Made by a program: the position numbers and the translations under genes. The notes under the pieces were generated by a model that searched no databases, had not been told where the DNA came from, and worked only from the letters and a program-made list of their open reading frames with translations. This document shows, piece by piece, positions 33,089 to 40,657 of a stretch of DNA of 64,000 bases (the first letter of the stretch is position 1; each line of letters opens with the position of its first letter). This DNA comes from an uncultured Collinsella sp. (GTDB lineage: Bacteria; Actinomycetota; Coriobacteriia; Coriobacteriales; Coriobacteriaceae), in the NCBI GenBank assembly GCA_902494555.1, contig CABUTR010000001.1, forward strand, positions 62,001 to 126,000. The letters are read 5' to 3'.

Positions 33089-34756
33089 ATGCCTACTGAC
33101 ATCGAAATCGCACGTTCCGTCACGCCGCTGCCCATTACCGAGGTGGCTAAGAACGCCGGCGTCGACGTAAAGCACCTGATTCCGTACGGCTTCGACAAGG
33201 CTAAGGTTGACTATTCACTGCTCAACGAGCCGACCGATCACCAGGCCAAGCTCGTCCTCGTGACCGCTATCAACCCAACGCCTGCGGGCGAGGGCAAGAC
33301 CACCACGACCATCGGTCTGGCCGATGGCCTGCGTCGTCGCGGCGTCAAGAGTGCCGTGGCCCTGCGCGAGCCTTCGCTCGGCCCCGTCTTTGGCGTTAAG
33401 GGCGGTGCTGCCGGCGGCGGCTGGGCTCAGGTCATCCCCATGGAGGATATCAACCTGCACTTTACCGGCGACTTCCACGCTATCGGTGCTGCCAATAACC
33501 TGCTGGCCGCCATGCTCGACAACCATATTCAGCAGGGCAATCAGCTCGGTATTGACGTTAAGCGCATCACTTGGAAGCGCGTCGTCGATATGAACGACCG
33601 TCAGCTGCGCCACGTTATCGACGGCATTGGCGGTAAGGCCCAGGGCGTGCCGCGCGAGGACGGCTTCGATATCACCGTCGCCTCCGAGGTCATGGCAATC
33701 CTGTGCCTGTCTACGAGCATCAGCGACCTCAAGGAGCGCCTGGGCGAGATCGTCGTCGGCTACAGCTTTGCCGGCGAGCCCGTCCGTGCCCGCGACCTTA
33801 AGGCCCAGGGTGCCATGGCCGCGTTGCTTAAGGACGCGCTCAAGCCCAACCTGGTGCAAACGCTCGAGGGCACGCCCGCGTTTGTCCACGGCGGTCCCTT
33901 CGCCAACATTGCCCACGGCTGCAACTCTATCATGGCCACGCGTATGGCGATGCGCTTTGGCGATGTCGCCATTACCGAGGCCGGCTTCGGTGCCGATTTG
34001 GGCGCCGAGAAATTCCTCGACATCAAGTGCCGCATGACGGGCGTTCGCCCCAGCGCCGTCGTGATCGTCGCGACCGCTCGTGCGCTGAAGTACAACGGTG
34101 GCGTCGCCAAGGCCGACCTCAACGAGGAGAACCTCGAGGCGCTCAAGGCTGGCATGCCCAACCTGCTGCGTCACGTCGACAACATCCAGAACGTTTATGG
34201 TCTGCCCTGCGTGGTCGCCATCAACCGATTCCCGACGGACACCGAGGCCGAGCTTGCGCTCATCGAGTCCGAGTGCCAGAAGCTCGGCGTCAACGTTAAG
34301 CTTTCCGAGGTCTGGGCCAAGGGCGGCGAGGGCGCGCTCGACCTGGCCGATGAGGTCATGCGTCTGATTGAGCAGCCGAGCGAGCTCAAGTTTGCCTATG
34401 AGGACGGCGCTGATGTCGCTGATGCCCTCGAGGCTGTTGCCACCAAGGTCTACCGCGCCGACGGCGTCGACTTTACGCCGGCTGCCAAGCGCCAGCTCGC
34501 CGAGCTGCGCGAGAACGGCTTTGGCAACCTGCCGGTGTGCGTGGCCAAGACGCAGTACAGCTTTAGCGACAACGCCAAGGCCCTGGGCGCTCCCGAGAAC
34601 TTCCGCATTACGGTGCGCGAGCTCAAGGTTTCCGCCGGTGCCCACTTTGTGGTCGCACTGACTGGCAGTGTTCTGACCATGCCGGGCCTGCCCAAGGTCC
34701 CCGCGGCCGAGAACATCGACGTCGACAACGACGGCAACATCACCGGCCTGTTCTAA
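33089..34756 (+). CDS. fhs: Formate-tetrahydrofolate ligase
   Basis: An enzyme of 555 residues that joins formate to tetrahydrofolate with ATP, giving 10-formyl-THF for purines and for the Wood-Ljungdahl-type one-carbon pool. The ATP loop TPAGEGKTTTTIGL (about 68-81) and EPSLGPVFGVKGGAAGGG are characteristic. The N-terminus MPTDIEIARSVTPLPI follows AAAGGA at 7 nt; the longer frame from 33014 is rejected. It is a single gene with a strong terminator. It works with fchA and folD encoded at 45260-46749. The high codon bias suggests strong expression. Confidence 0.96.
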   Translation: MPTDIEIARSVTPLPITEVAKNAGVDVKHLIPYGFDKAKVDYSLLNEPTDHQAKLVLVTAINPTPAGEGKTTTTIGLADGLRRRGVKSAVALREPSLGPVFGVKGGAAGGGWAQVIPMEDINLHFTGDFHAIGAANNLLAAMLDNHIQQGNQLGIDVKRITWKRVVDMNDRQLRHVIDGIGGKAQGVPREDGFDITVASEVMAILCLSTSISDLKERLGEIVVGYSFAGEPVRARDLKAQGAMAALLKDALKPNLVQTLEGTPAFVHGGPFANIAHGCNSIMATRMAMRFGDVAITEAGFGADLGAEKFLDIKCRMTGVRPSAVVIVATARALKYNGGVAKADLNEENLEALKAGMPNLLRHVDNIQNVYGLPCVVAINRFPTDTEAELALIESECQKLGVNVKLSEVWAKGGEGALDLADEVMRLIEQPSELKFAYEDGADVADALEAVATKVYRADGVDFTPAAKRQLAELRENGFGNLPVCVAKTQYSFSDNAKALGAPENFRITVRELKVSAGAHFVVALTGSVLTMPGLPKVPAAENIDVDNDGNITGLF

Positions 34757-34781
34757 GCTCGCTGCGCATAGCTGCTTGCTT

Positions 34782-34817
34782 GCCCCGCCGCGCCCACAAG
34801 GCCCGGCGGGGCTTTTT
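34782..34817 (+). terminator. Rho-independent terminator after fhs
   Basis: GCCCCGCCG (34782-34790) pairs with CGGCGGGGC (34804-34812), then TTTTT. Confidence 0.9.
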
Positions 34818-34935
34818 GATCCTTAGGCCCGCGCATGTCTTGTAGATACCGGCGGGCTCCGTCCATCATAGGCTTTTGCGCGGGTAGAATGCATGGATAA
34901 CTTGAGGCTCACGCGCGACGGAAAGGAATCGTTGC

Positions 34936-35925
34936 ATGGATCAGGACAAGACAACCGTGATGGGCGGCTACGGTTCCGCGCAGGCTGGCGATAGCGCCGA
35001 TGCAACCCGCGTTGTTCCCAACCCCGGTTATACCGACCCCGCCGCGACGCAGCCTTCTGTCGAGCCCACCCGGGTTATGGGCTATGGCGACACGGCGCAG
35101 GATTCTTACGCTGCATCTTCGCAAGGCCCCTATAGCAACGCAGCTCCGGACCCGTTTGATTACGCGCCGCAGGATTCTTATGCCGCCTCGACGCCGAATC
35201 CCTATGATGACCTGCCGCAGAATCCCATTCCGCAGCCTCAGCAGACGACGTATATGCCTCGCACGGCGCAGCCTCGCTACGAGTCGCGCCAACCGTATCG
35301 CGAGTACCCCAAGTCGATTCCGCAATATGGCGAGGACGAGGAGAAGAAGCCGTCGCGTTCGTCGAGCGTGATCAAGAAGATCCTCATCGTGCTGGCGATC
35401 TTCTTTGCGCTGTCGGTTGTGTTTGCCATCGTGTCGGGCATGCTCAACAAGCGAGGGAGTTCAACGGCCGATACCACTGCCGAGCAAACTGAGTCCGCCT
35501 CGTCTAGCGCCGTCGATCTGAGCGATATCCCGGGGCAGTACTGGTCCAACGCCAAGAAGATCCTCAAGTCGCGCGGCGCCGATCTTTCGAATGCCGTGGT
35601 CCTGACTGATGATGGCTCAACGCCCGTCGTCGATGCCAACTGGGTCGTTACTTCTGCCTACTATAACGACAACGGCAACCTCGAAATTCAACTCACGCAC
35701 AAGAACAGCTCGGGCAACTCGTCCGACGGCCAAAGCGGTACCGACAGTTCGAGCTCCAATACGCTGGAGGACTTGAGCAACAAGGCACAGGAGTTGGGAG
35801 ACAAGGCGCAAGAGCTGGGCGACACGGCACAAAACCTGGGCGATACCGCGCAGAACTTGGGCGGCATGGCGACGGATGCCTGGAACGCCCTGCAAAACGG
35901 CATCTCGGGCGCGCAGGGAAACTAG
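34936..35925 (+). CDS. Single-pass membrane protein with PASTA-like outer domain
   Basis: A 329-residue protein. Residues 1-145 form a Pro/Gln/Tyr-rich cytoplasmic region that begins MDQDKTTVMGGYG; threonine pairs of this kind are typical kinase/FHA targets in Actinobacteria. A membrane helix (ILIVLAIFFALSVVFAIVSG) lies around 149-168. Outside, a PASTA-like unit (IPGQYWSNAKKILKSRGAD through LEIQLTHK, about 195-255) follows a Ser/Thr-rich linker. The C-terminus has a tandem 7-residue repeat around LGDTAQN (about 285-310), predicted helical. It resembles envelope proteins linked to Ser/Thr kinase signalling, but no kinase gene is near. The function is not known. Confidence 0.6.
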   Translation: MDQDKTTVMGGYGSAQAGDSADATRVVPNPGYTDPAATQPSVEPTRVMGYGDTAQDSYAASSQGPYSNAAPDPFDYAPQDSYAASTPNPYDDLPQNPIPQPQQTTYMPRTAQPRYESRQPYREYPKSIPQYGEDEEKKPSRSSSVIKKILIVLAIFFALSVVFAIVSGMLNKRGSSTADTTAEQTESASSSAVDLSDIPGQYWSNAKKILKSRGADLSNAVVLTDDGSTPVVDANWVVTSAYYNDNGNLEIQLTHKNSSGNSSDGQSGTDSSSSNTLEDLSNKAQELGDKAQELGDTAQNLGDTAQNLGGMATDAWNALQNGISGAQGN

Positions 35926-35943
35926 CGGACGAGCGGAGCGGGG

Positions 35944-37125
35944 CTACAGCTGCTCGGCCGGACGCTCGGGCGAGCTAAAGCCCGAATCAAACGTGACGAC
36001 GCATGAGACGTCGGGCCGGCGCTCGTGCACGATGCGCGTGACGAGCTCCAGCAGCTCCTCGTCGGATATGTCAAAGCCGTCGGGACGCACCAGGTCAAAC
36101 GAAACGAACCCGTCGTGCTCGTGCAGGTCGTGGATGGAGAGCGCGGGATCGATCTGCATGACGCCGCGCTTGACCCAGCCGCGCAGGTCGTCGCCAGTGG
36201 TGGCGATGGGGTCGCAGTGCAGCGTGATATCGATGCCCATCTGGCGCTTGATGTCGTGCTCGATGGTGTCCAGAATCTCGTGGTGCTCAAATGCGTCGCC
36301 CTCGCCGGGCATCTCCACGTGGGCGCTGGCAAACTGACGACCGGGGCCGTAGTCGTGCACCATCAGGTCGTGTGTGCCCAAAACCTGCGGATAGGACATG
36401 ATCTTGTCGCGGATTGCCTGGACGAGCTTGGGGTCGGGCGCTTGCCCCAGCAACGGGCTGATGGCGTCGCGCACTAGGCCCATGCCGCTGATGCAGATGA
36501 AGATGCCCACACCCAGGCCTGCCCAGCCGTCGAGGTCAAAGCCTGTCGTCTGCGAAATAAGCGCCGCCACCAAGACCGAGCCCGAGGTGATGACGTCGTT
36601 TTTGGAGTCCTGTGCCGTGGCGATGAGCGTCTCCGAGTCGATGCGGTCGCCCAGCGTGCGGTTGAACGCTGCCATCCAGAGCTTAACGAGCATGGACAGA
36701 ACAAGGGCGGCCATGGAGAGCGCCGAATACACGGTGGGGGAAGGCTTGATGATCTTAGTGACCGACTCGAGGATCAGATTGATGCCGACGGCGCAAACCA
36801 GGACGGCGACGAACAGGCCGGCTAGGTACTCATAGCGACCGTGGCCATAGGGGTGGCCTTCGTCTGCCGGGCGGCTGGCAAGGCGGAACCCGAGCAGGCT
36901 CACGATGTTGCTCGAGGCATCGGAGAGGTTGTTGAAAGCGTCGGCGATGAGGGAGACGGAGCCGGCGAGCAGGCCCGCGATGCCCTTGGCCAGGCACAGG
37001 GTGATGTTGAGGCCAATGCAGACGAGGCTTGCGGAAAAGCCCGCGTTGGTGCGGCAAGATGCATCGACCGGCTCGCTCTCGCTGCCGGGAACAAGCGTAT
37101 GTACCAGCCGATTTACAAATAGCAT
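35944..37125 (-). CDS. Cation diffusion facilitator (zinc/iron efflux) transporter
   Basis: A 393-residue CDF transporter that exports divalent metal in exchange for protons. The signature segment LIADAFNNLSDASSN with its metal-binding Asp residues is in TM2. HPYGHGRYEY follows TM2-3, and the second metal pair is in DSKNDVITSGSVL (TM5). About six membrane helices are followed by a cytoplasmic domain (HDLMVHDYGPGRQFASAHVE). Of several in-frame starts, ATG at 37125 is used because GAGG lies 9 nt upstream; 37146 is an alternative. The extra C-terminal segment after about 300 is longer than in short CDF members. Metal specificity cannot be read. Confidence 0.88.
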   Translation of the reverse strand: MLFVNRLVHTLVPGSESEPVDASCRTNAGFSASLVCIGLNITLCLAKGIAGLLAGSVSLIADAFNNLSDASSNIVSLLGFRLASRPADEGHPYGHGRYEYLAGLFVAVLVCAVGINLILESVTKIIKPSPTVYSALSMAALVLSMLVKLWMAAFNRTLGDRIDSETLIATAQDSKNDVITSGSVLVAALISQTTGFDLDGWAGLGVGIFICISGMGLVRDAISPLLGQAPDPKLVQAIRDKIMSYPQVLGTHDLMVHDYGPGRQFASAHVEMPGEGDAFEHHEILDTIEHDIKRQMGIDITLHCDPIATTGDDLRGWVKRGVMQIDPALSIHDLHEHDGFVSFDLVRPDGFDISDEELLELVTRIVHERRPDVSCVVTFDSGFSSPERPAEQL

Positions 37126-37296
37126 AGCGGTCGTCCTCACAATCATGTTTAAGGGGATAGTGTAGCTCGCGCGGGGGCGCCGTGCACCGATGCTCAGAAA
37201 ATGCAGCAATAGTCTGCCGGTGCTAACGAGCGAGCCTTCTCGTCTGCCTGGGTGGTCCATTTTGGGCCACATGGGTATGGGCATGTGCCTGCTTGC

Positions 37297-37315
37297 TCGA
37301 CATACTTAATGTCGA
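37297..37315. promoter_or_regulatory. Perfect dyad upstream of the zinc-ribbon gene
   Basis: TCGACAT (37297-37303), a 5-nt spacer, ATGTCGA (37309-37315). It lies about 30 nt before the start of the gene at 37344, so it may be an operator or a hairpin in the leader. Confidence 0.4.
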
Positions 37316-37343
37316 CAGCCCCTGTGCAAAGGAGGACGTTTCC

Positions 37344-38681
37344 ATGGACGAGATGTTTGCCATTAAATGTCAAAACTGCGGCGGCCCTATGTACTCGCAC
37401 CAGGCTAAGCGCAGCTTTGAGTGCGCCTATTGCGGCACGGTCGTTCCGTGGCAGGCGGACGTCGGAGAGCCCAAGAGCGCCCTGGGCATTCGCCATACGC
37501 CGCTGACGGTGGTGGATGGACTGCTCAAGCTCACGCATGTGTCGCAACTCGAGCGCCCGGAGGACCCGGACTGGTATTTCTTCAATTCGCACTGGCGCAA
37601 TCAGTCGGTCCTGGAACATCTGCTGTGGGAGGATCGCGGCACGGCGCAGGAGTTCCAAGAGGCCACGCATGTGAGTATTCCTTGCCCCTTCTGTGGTGCG
37701 TCCTTTGAGGGCGAGTCGACCCAGCGCGTGTTTGAGTGCCCGTCCTGCGGCAACAAGATCGGCATTGCCGACCTGCTCAAGCCGGGGACGTTTAGCAAGC
37801 GTCTGACCATGGGCGTGGGTGCGGAGTATGTGCCGGATCAGGGTATTCCCTGCGAAATCTCGCCGCAGCAGGCACGTGCCAACGCGCTGCAGCTGGTGCG
37901 CCAGTACCCGGATGCCTTTGCCGGGCACGACGTGGAAGATGCGATCCAAAACGACATGATGCTCTTCTATTTCCCCATGGCGCTGGCGGACCTGCGCATG
38001 ATGGCGAGCTTCCCGGGCAAGGGCCTGAGCAAGGAAACCCTGGTGTACTACGAGGTGCTCGACTGGGCATACCCCAGGGCAAACTACCTGGACGTTCGCC
38101 TCATGGGCATTTTGGAGCCGTGGGACTTTGCCAAGGTCGGTCCGTTCGATCCCGCCATGCAGGAAGGCGACTTCCGCGTCGTCTCCGTCGATGCATCTAC
38201 CAAGGACCAGGTGGTCATTGATAAGTTGGCGCTCGACGTTGCGGGCAACGATGCCGAGGCCGTACTGGGGCTCAATAAAAAGAGCATCCGAACCTGGGCG
38301 CGCAAGGCCCGCAAGCATAAGGATGGCCTGGTGATGGTGCCGGTCTACTTTGTCGATCGTCCGGCGACGGACAGCCGCGATGGCGAGCAGGTGCGCATTG
38401 CCGTAAACGGACAGACGGGCCGCGCGGCCGCGGCGGTGTTTAGCGACAAGCGCGAAACGCATATCGTGGCACCGCTCAACCCGAGCCTGCATCTGTCCGG
38501 TGAGAGCACCGTGCATGCCACGCCCATCGAGGTCAAATACGTTAAGTCGCCGTTTCTGTACCAGATCGTGCGCCGTGGAGGCGGCGAGCAACCGCGCCAG
38601 GTTGCAGCGGTTGCCGAGGGTTCCTACCGAGAGGAGAAGCCCAAACGCAAGGGCTTGTTCGCTGCGATCTTTGGGAAGTAG
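37344..38681 (+). CDS. Double zinc-ribbon protein of unknown function
   Basis: A 445-residue cytosolic protein that I do not recognise by name. It has two four-Cys zinc ribbons: CQNCGG with CAYCGT (residues about 9-35) and CPFCGA with CPSCGN (about 115-145). A mixed alpha/beta region without known catalytic motifs follows, and the end is a basic tail (REEKPKRKGLFAAIFGK). GGAGG lies 8 nt before the ATG. Zinc ribbons of this type often mediate protein or nucleic-acid contact, and the basic amphipathic C-terminus may touch the membrane. It is a single gene between the CDF transporter and a candidate RNA. Confidence 0.6.
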   Translation: MDEMFAIKCQNCGGPMYSHQAKRSFECAYCGTVVPWQADVGEPKSALGIRHTPLTVVDGLLKLTHVSQLERPEDPDWYFFNSHWRNQSVLEHLLWEDRGTAQEFQEATHVSIPCPFCGASFEGESTQRVFECPSCGNKIGIADLLKPGTFSKRLTMGVGAEYVPDQGIPCEISPQQARANALQLVRQYPDAFAGHDVEDAIQNDMMLFYFPMALADLRMMASFPGKGLSKETLVYYEVLDWAYPRANYLDVRLMGILEPWDFAKVGPFDPAMQEGDFRVVSVDASTKDQVVIDKLALDVAGNDAEAVLGLNKKSIRTWARKARKHKDGLVMVPVYFVDRPATDSRDGEQVRIAVNGQTGRAAAAVFSDKRETHIVAPLNPSLHLSGESTVHATPIEVKYVKSPFLYQIVRRGGGEQPRQVAAVAEGSYREEKPKRKGLFAAIFGK

Positions 38682-38695
38682 GGAAGCGCAGCATG

Positions 38696-38870
38696 GGACG
38701 GCTCGCAGGCATGCGGGCTGCCGTCCGGTAGTTTGGCAGGGGGTAGATGTAAATAAACGGTGGAGCGGCTGCAAAAGAGCCGCCTCGCTGGGCAAAATCA
38801 GGTTGTGCCGCGGAACCCGCTCCTCAGTTAGTCACACTTCGGAAGCGCGGGCAACGCAGACGCAAGTGTC
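38696..38870 (+). ncRNA. Candidate structured RNA (unassigned)
   Basis: No protein frame is supported, but there are several pairings in order: GGACGGC with GCCGTCC (38696-38702 and 38720-38726), GGAGCGG with CCGCTCC (38762-38768 and 38817-38823), a competing hairpin GCGGCT/AGCCGC (38765-38783), and ACACTT with AAGTGT (38834-38839 and 38864-38869). A strong terminator follows directly. The rod-like layout recalls 6S RNA, though I see no diagnostic sequence; it could also be a long 3' leader. No good promoter was found. Confidence 0.3.
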
Positions 38871-38872
38871 TT

Positions 38873-38898
38873 AAGGGCCGGCTGCAACCGGCCCTTTT
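38873..38898 (+). terminator. Rho-independent terminator
   Basis: AAGGGCCGG (38873-38881) pairs with CCGGCCCTT (38888-38896) around a 6-nt loop and leads into TTTTC. It ends the transcript of the zinc-ribbon gene or of the candidate RNA. The following sequence to 39076 shows no gene. Confidence 0.85.
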
Positions 38899-39076
38899 CT
38901 GTGGCAGCCAATGGGCCCACATCAGACGAAGGTCGCGTTTTTGCTTGTCAGGTCACGCTCGCCAGCCACGGCTAGAATGTCGTTGCCGGCGTCCATGACC
39001 GGTATTGTTTCGTAGCGTGCGCCTCAACCGCGGGTGCGCCTGCGACGGCTGCGGTGGTTTCGGTCGCAACGTGCTG

Positions 39077-40126
39077 CTACCCTTGCGTTTCGCCATTAGT
39101 CGCTTCGTTGATGGCGCGGTACTCGGCACTCAGCTCGCGCGCCAGCTCTTCCTTGCTTGGAAGATACGGCAGGTATTTGGCGGTAAACACTTGGTCGTTG
39201 TCTTCGGGCAGCGTGTACTCGACGATCGAATCGCTTTTGTCCGCGCAGAGCACGATGCCTATGGGCGGATTGTCGCCTTCGTTCATGAGCTCACGCGTGT
39301 AGTAGTTCACATACATTTGCATCTGGCCCAGGTCCTGATGCGTAAGGTCATCGGTCTTAAGGTCGATGAGCACGAAGCAGCGCATCAGATAGTTGTAAAA
39401 AACAAGGTCAATATAGAAATGGCGTCCATCAAAGGTGATGCGCTTTTGGCGCGCCTCGAAAGCGAAGCCACGGCCAAGCTCCAGCAGGAACTTCTGAAGA
39501 TGCGTGATGAGCGCCTGCTCTAGATCGCTCTCGCGAAACGTAGCATCGTCCGAGAAACCTAAAAACTCCAGTACATATGGGTCGCGGATGATATCCTCGG
39601 GGCGACGAGCCGGGGCGCTCTCTTGGATTTCCTGGGTGACGGCCTCTTTGTCCTTGCTGGCAAGTAGGCGCTCGCGGAACATGGTGTTGATCTGGCGTTC
39701 GAGCTGACGCGTGCTCCAGCGAGAATCGGCGCATTCGTTCATGTACCAGGTGCGAGCTTCGGGGTCAGGAATGCGTATTAACCTGCGGTAATGTGTCCAG
39801 CTCAATTCGGGACGCAGTGAGTCCCGAATTGGAAATGCAAGATAGAACTGACGCATTTTGCGCAGCTCTCTTGCTTCAAAACTTTTACCAAAATCCTTGG
39901 TAAGTCTGATTGCGAGGGCCTTGAGCAGCGCCTCTCCATACTTGGCGCGCCCCTCTCCGCCCTGTTCATCAACAATACTCTTGCCGATCTCCCAATATGC
40001 CTCAACCATCGCAAAGTTAACGGCGGTATAGGCCTTGTCGCGAGCGGCGTTGAGAATCGAGGAGACCTGCTTGTAAAAACCTTCGGGCACGATTGCCGAT
40101 TCTCCACGGTTTACCAGTTCGCCCAT
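39077..40126 (-). CDS. DUF1016/YhcG-type PD-(D/E)XK nuclease domain protein
   Basis: A 349-residue protein of the DUF1016 family (E. coli YhcG relatives). The N-terminal winged-helix/coiled part (FYKQVSSILNAARDKAYTAVN) is followed by a C-terminal PD-(D/E)XK nuclease fold. Visible motifs are RDPYVLEFLGF, a basic strand FEARQKRITFDGRHFYIDLVFYN with the catalytic Asp, and VLIDLKTDDLTHQDLGQM with the Asp-x-Lys pair. Such proteins are common in accessory regions and are suspected to act in DNA defence or processing; the activity is not proved. The ATG at 40126 is used (a GTG is one codon earlier). Its GC is somewhat lower than its neighbours, which suggests transfer. Confidence 0.85.
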   Translation of the reverse strand: MGELVNRGESAIVPEGFYKQVSSILNAARDKAYTAVNFAMVEAYWEIGKSIVDEQGGEGRAKYGEALLKALAIRLTKDFGKSFEARELRKMRQFYLAFPIRDSLRPELSWTHYRRLIRIPDPEARTWYMNECADSRWSTRQLERQINTMFRERLLASKDKEAVTQEIQESAPARRPEDIIRDPYVLEFLGFSDDATFRESDLEQALITHLQKFLLELGRGFAFEARQKRITFDGRHFYIDLVFYNYLMRCFVLIDLKTDDLTHQDLGQMQMYVNYYTRELMNEGDNPPIGIVLCADKSDSIVEYTLPEDNDQVFTAKYLPYLPSKEELARELSAEYRAINEATNGETQG

Positions 40127-40293
40127 CACTGTCGCCCCACTTTCCTTTTGTGGAATGCGTCTTTATCGCATTTAGTTTAAAGCCTCGCGCGGACACGAAT
40201 TGCTGTGCTGTCTGACATCTTCGCATGGGGCCTTGCGGTGACTAAAATGTGACCATAGAGGCAGTTTTAGCGAATCCCACGGGAGTGACGCGT

Positions 40294-40563
40294 ATGGACA
40301 ATAACACGCTGCTATTCCAGGACAAAGGTTCGGGTAGGTATAAAGACGTCAAGATCTACCCCAACCGTATTGAGGTGCTCAAGAAGGGCACTTTTGGTGG
40401 CAAGCACACCGAGATTGTCTATCTTAAGGACATTACGGGGGTCAACAGGATCAAGGGCCGCGATGTTTTTCTGCGTAACAGGCTGTTGACTGCTTGTGTT
40501 TTTAGCCTGAGCAGCCGTGCGAAGGCCCAGGAGTTTGTTAACGCGCTGAACATGGTGATGTAG
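40294..40563 (+). CDS. Small PH-like domain protein
   Basis: An 89-residue protein with the beta-rich pattern of a bacterial pleckstrin-homology-like domain: strands in TLLFQDKGSG, KDVKIYPNRIEVLKKG, TEIVYLKDITGVNRIKG and FSLSSRAKAQEFVNAL, the last being the closing helix. GGGAG lies 8 nt before the ATG at 40294; an in-frame GTG at 40249 has no such site. Such domains occur in small regulatory or membrane-associated proteins; no partner is visible. It is a single gene. Confidence 0.6.
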   Translation: MDNNTLLFQDKGSGRYKDVKIYPNRIEVLKKGTFGGKHTEIVYLKDITGVNRIKGRDVFLRNRLLTACVFSLSSRAKAQEFVNALNMVM

Positions 40564-40587
40564 CCTATGGCGGCGTTTGGGCCAAGG

Positions 40588-40625
40588 TAAAAATCGGGGG
40601 CACAGAACGGTGTCCTGCGCTCCCC
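40588..40625 (-). terminator. Terminator after the PI-PLC-like gene
   Basis: On the minus strand GGGG-A-GCGCAG pairs with CTGTGC-CCCC (40625-40597), followed by GATTTTTAC (T-run at 40593-40589). Confidence 0.65.
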
Positions 40626-40657
40626 ATTGAGTCGATGTGTCTAAAAGGCCGGCTTGC

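Noticed and set aside
33215..34645. Minus-strand open frame of 476 residues opposite fhs
   Set aside because: Antisense shadow of a highly biased gene; no motif or ribosome binding site.
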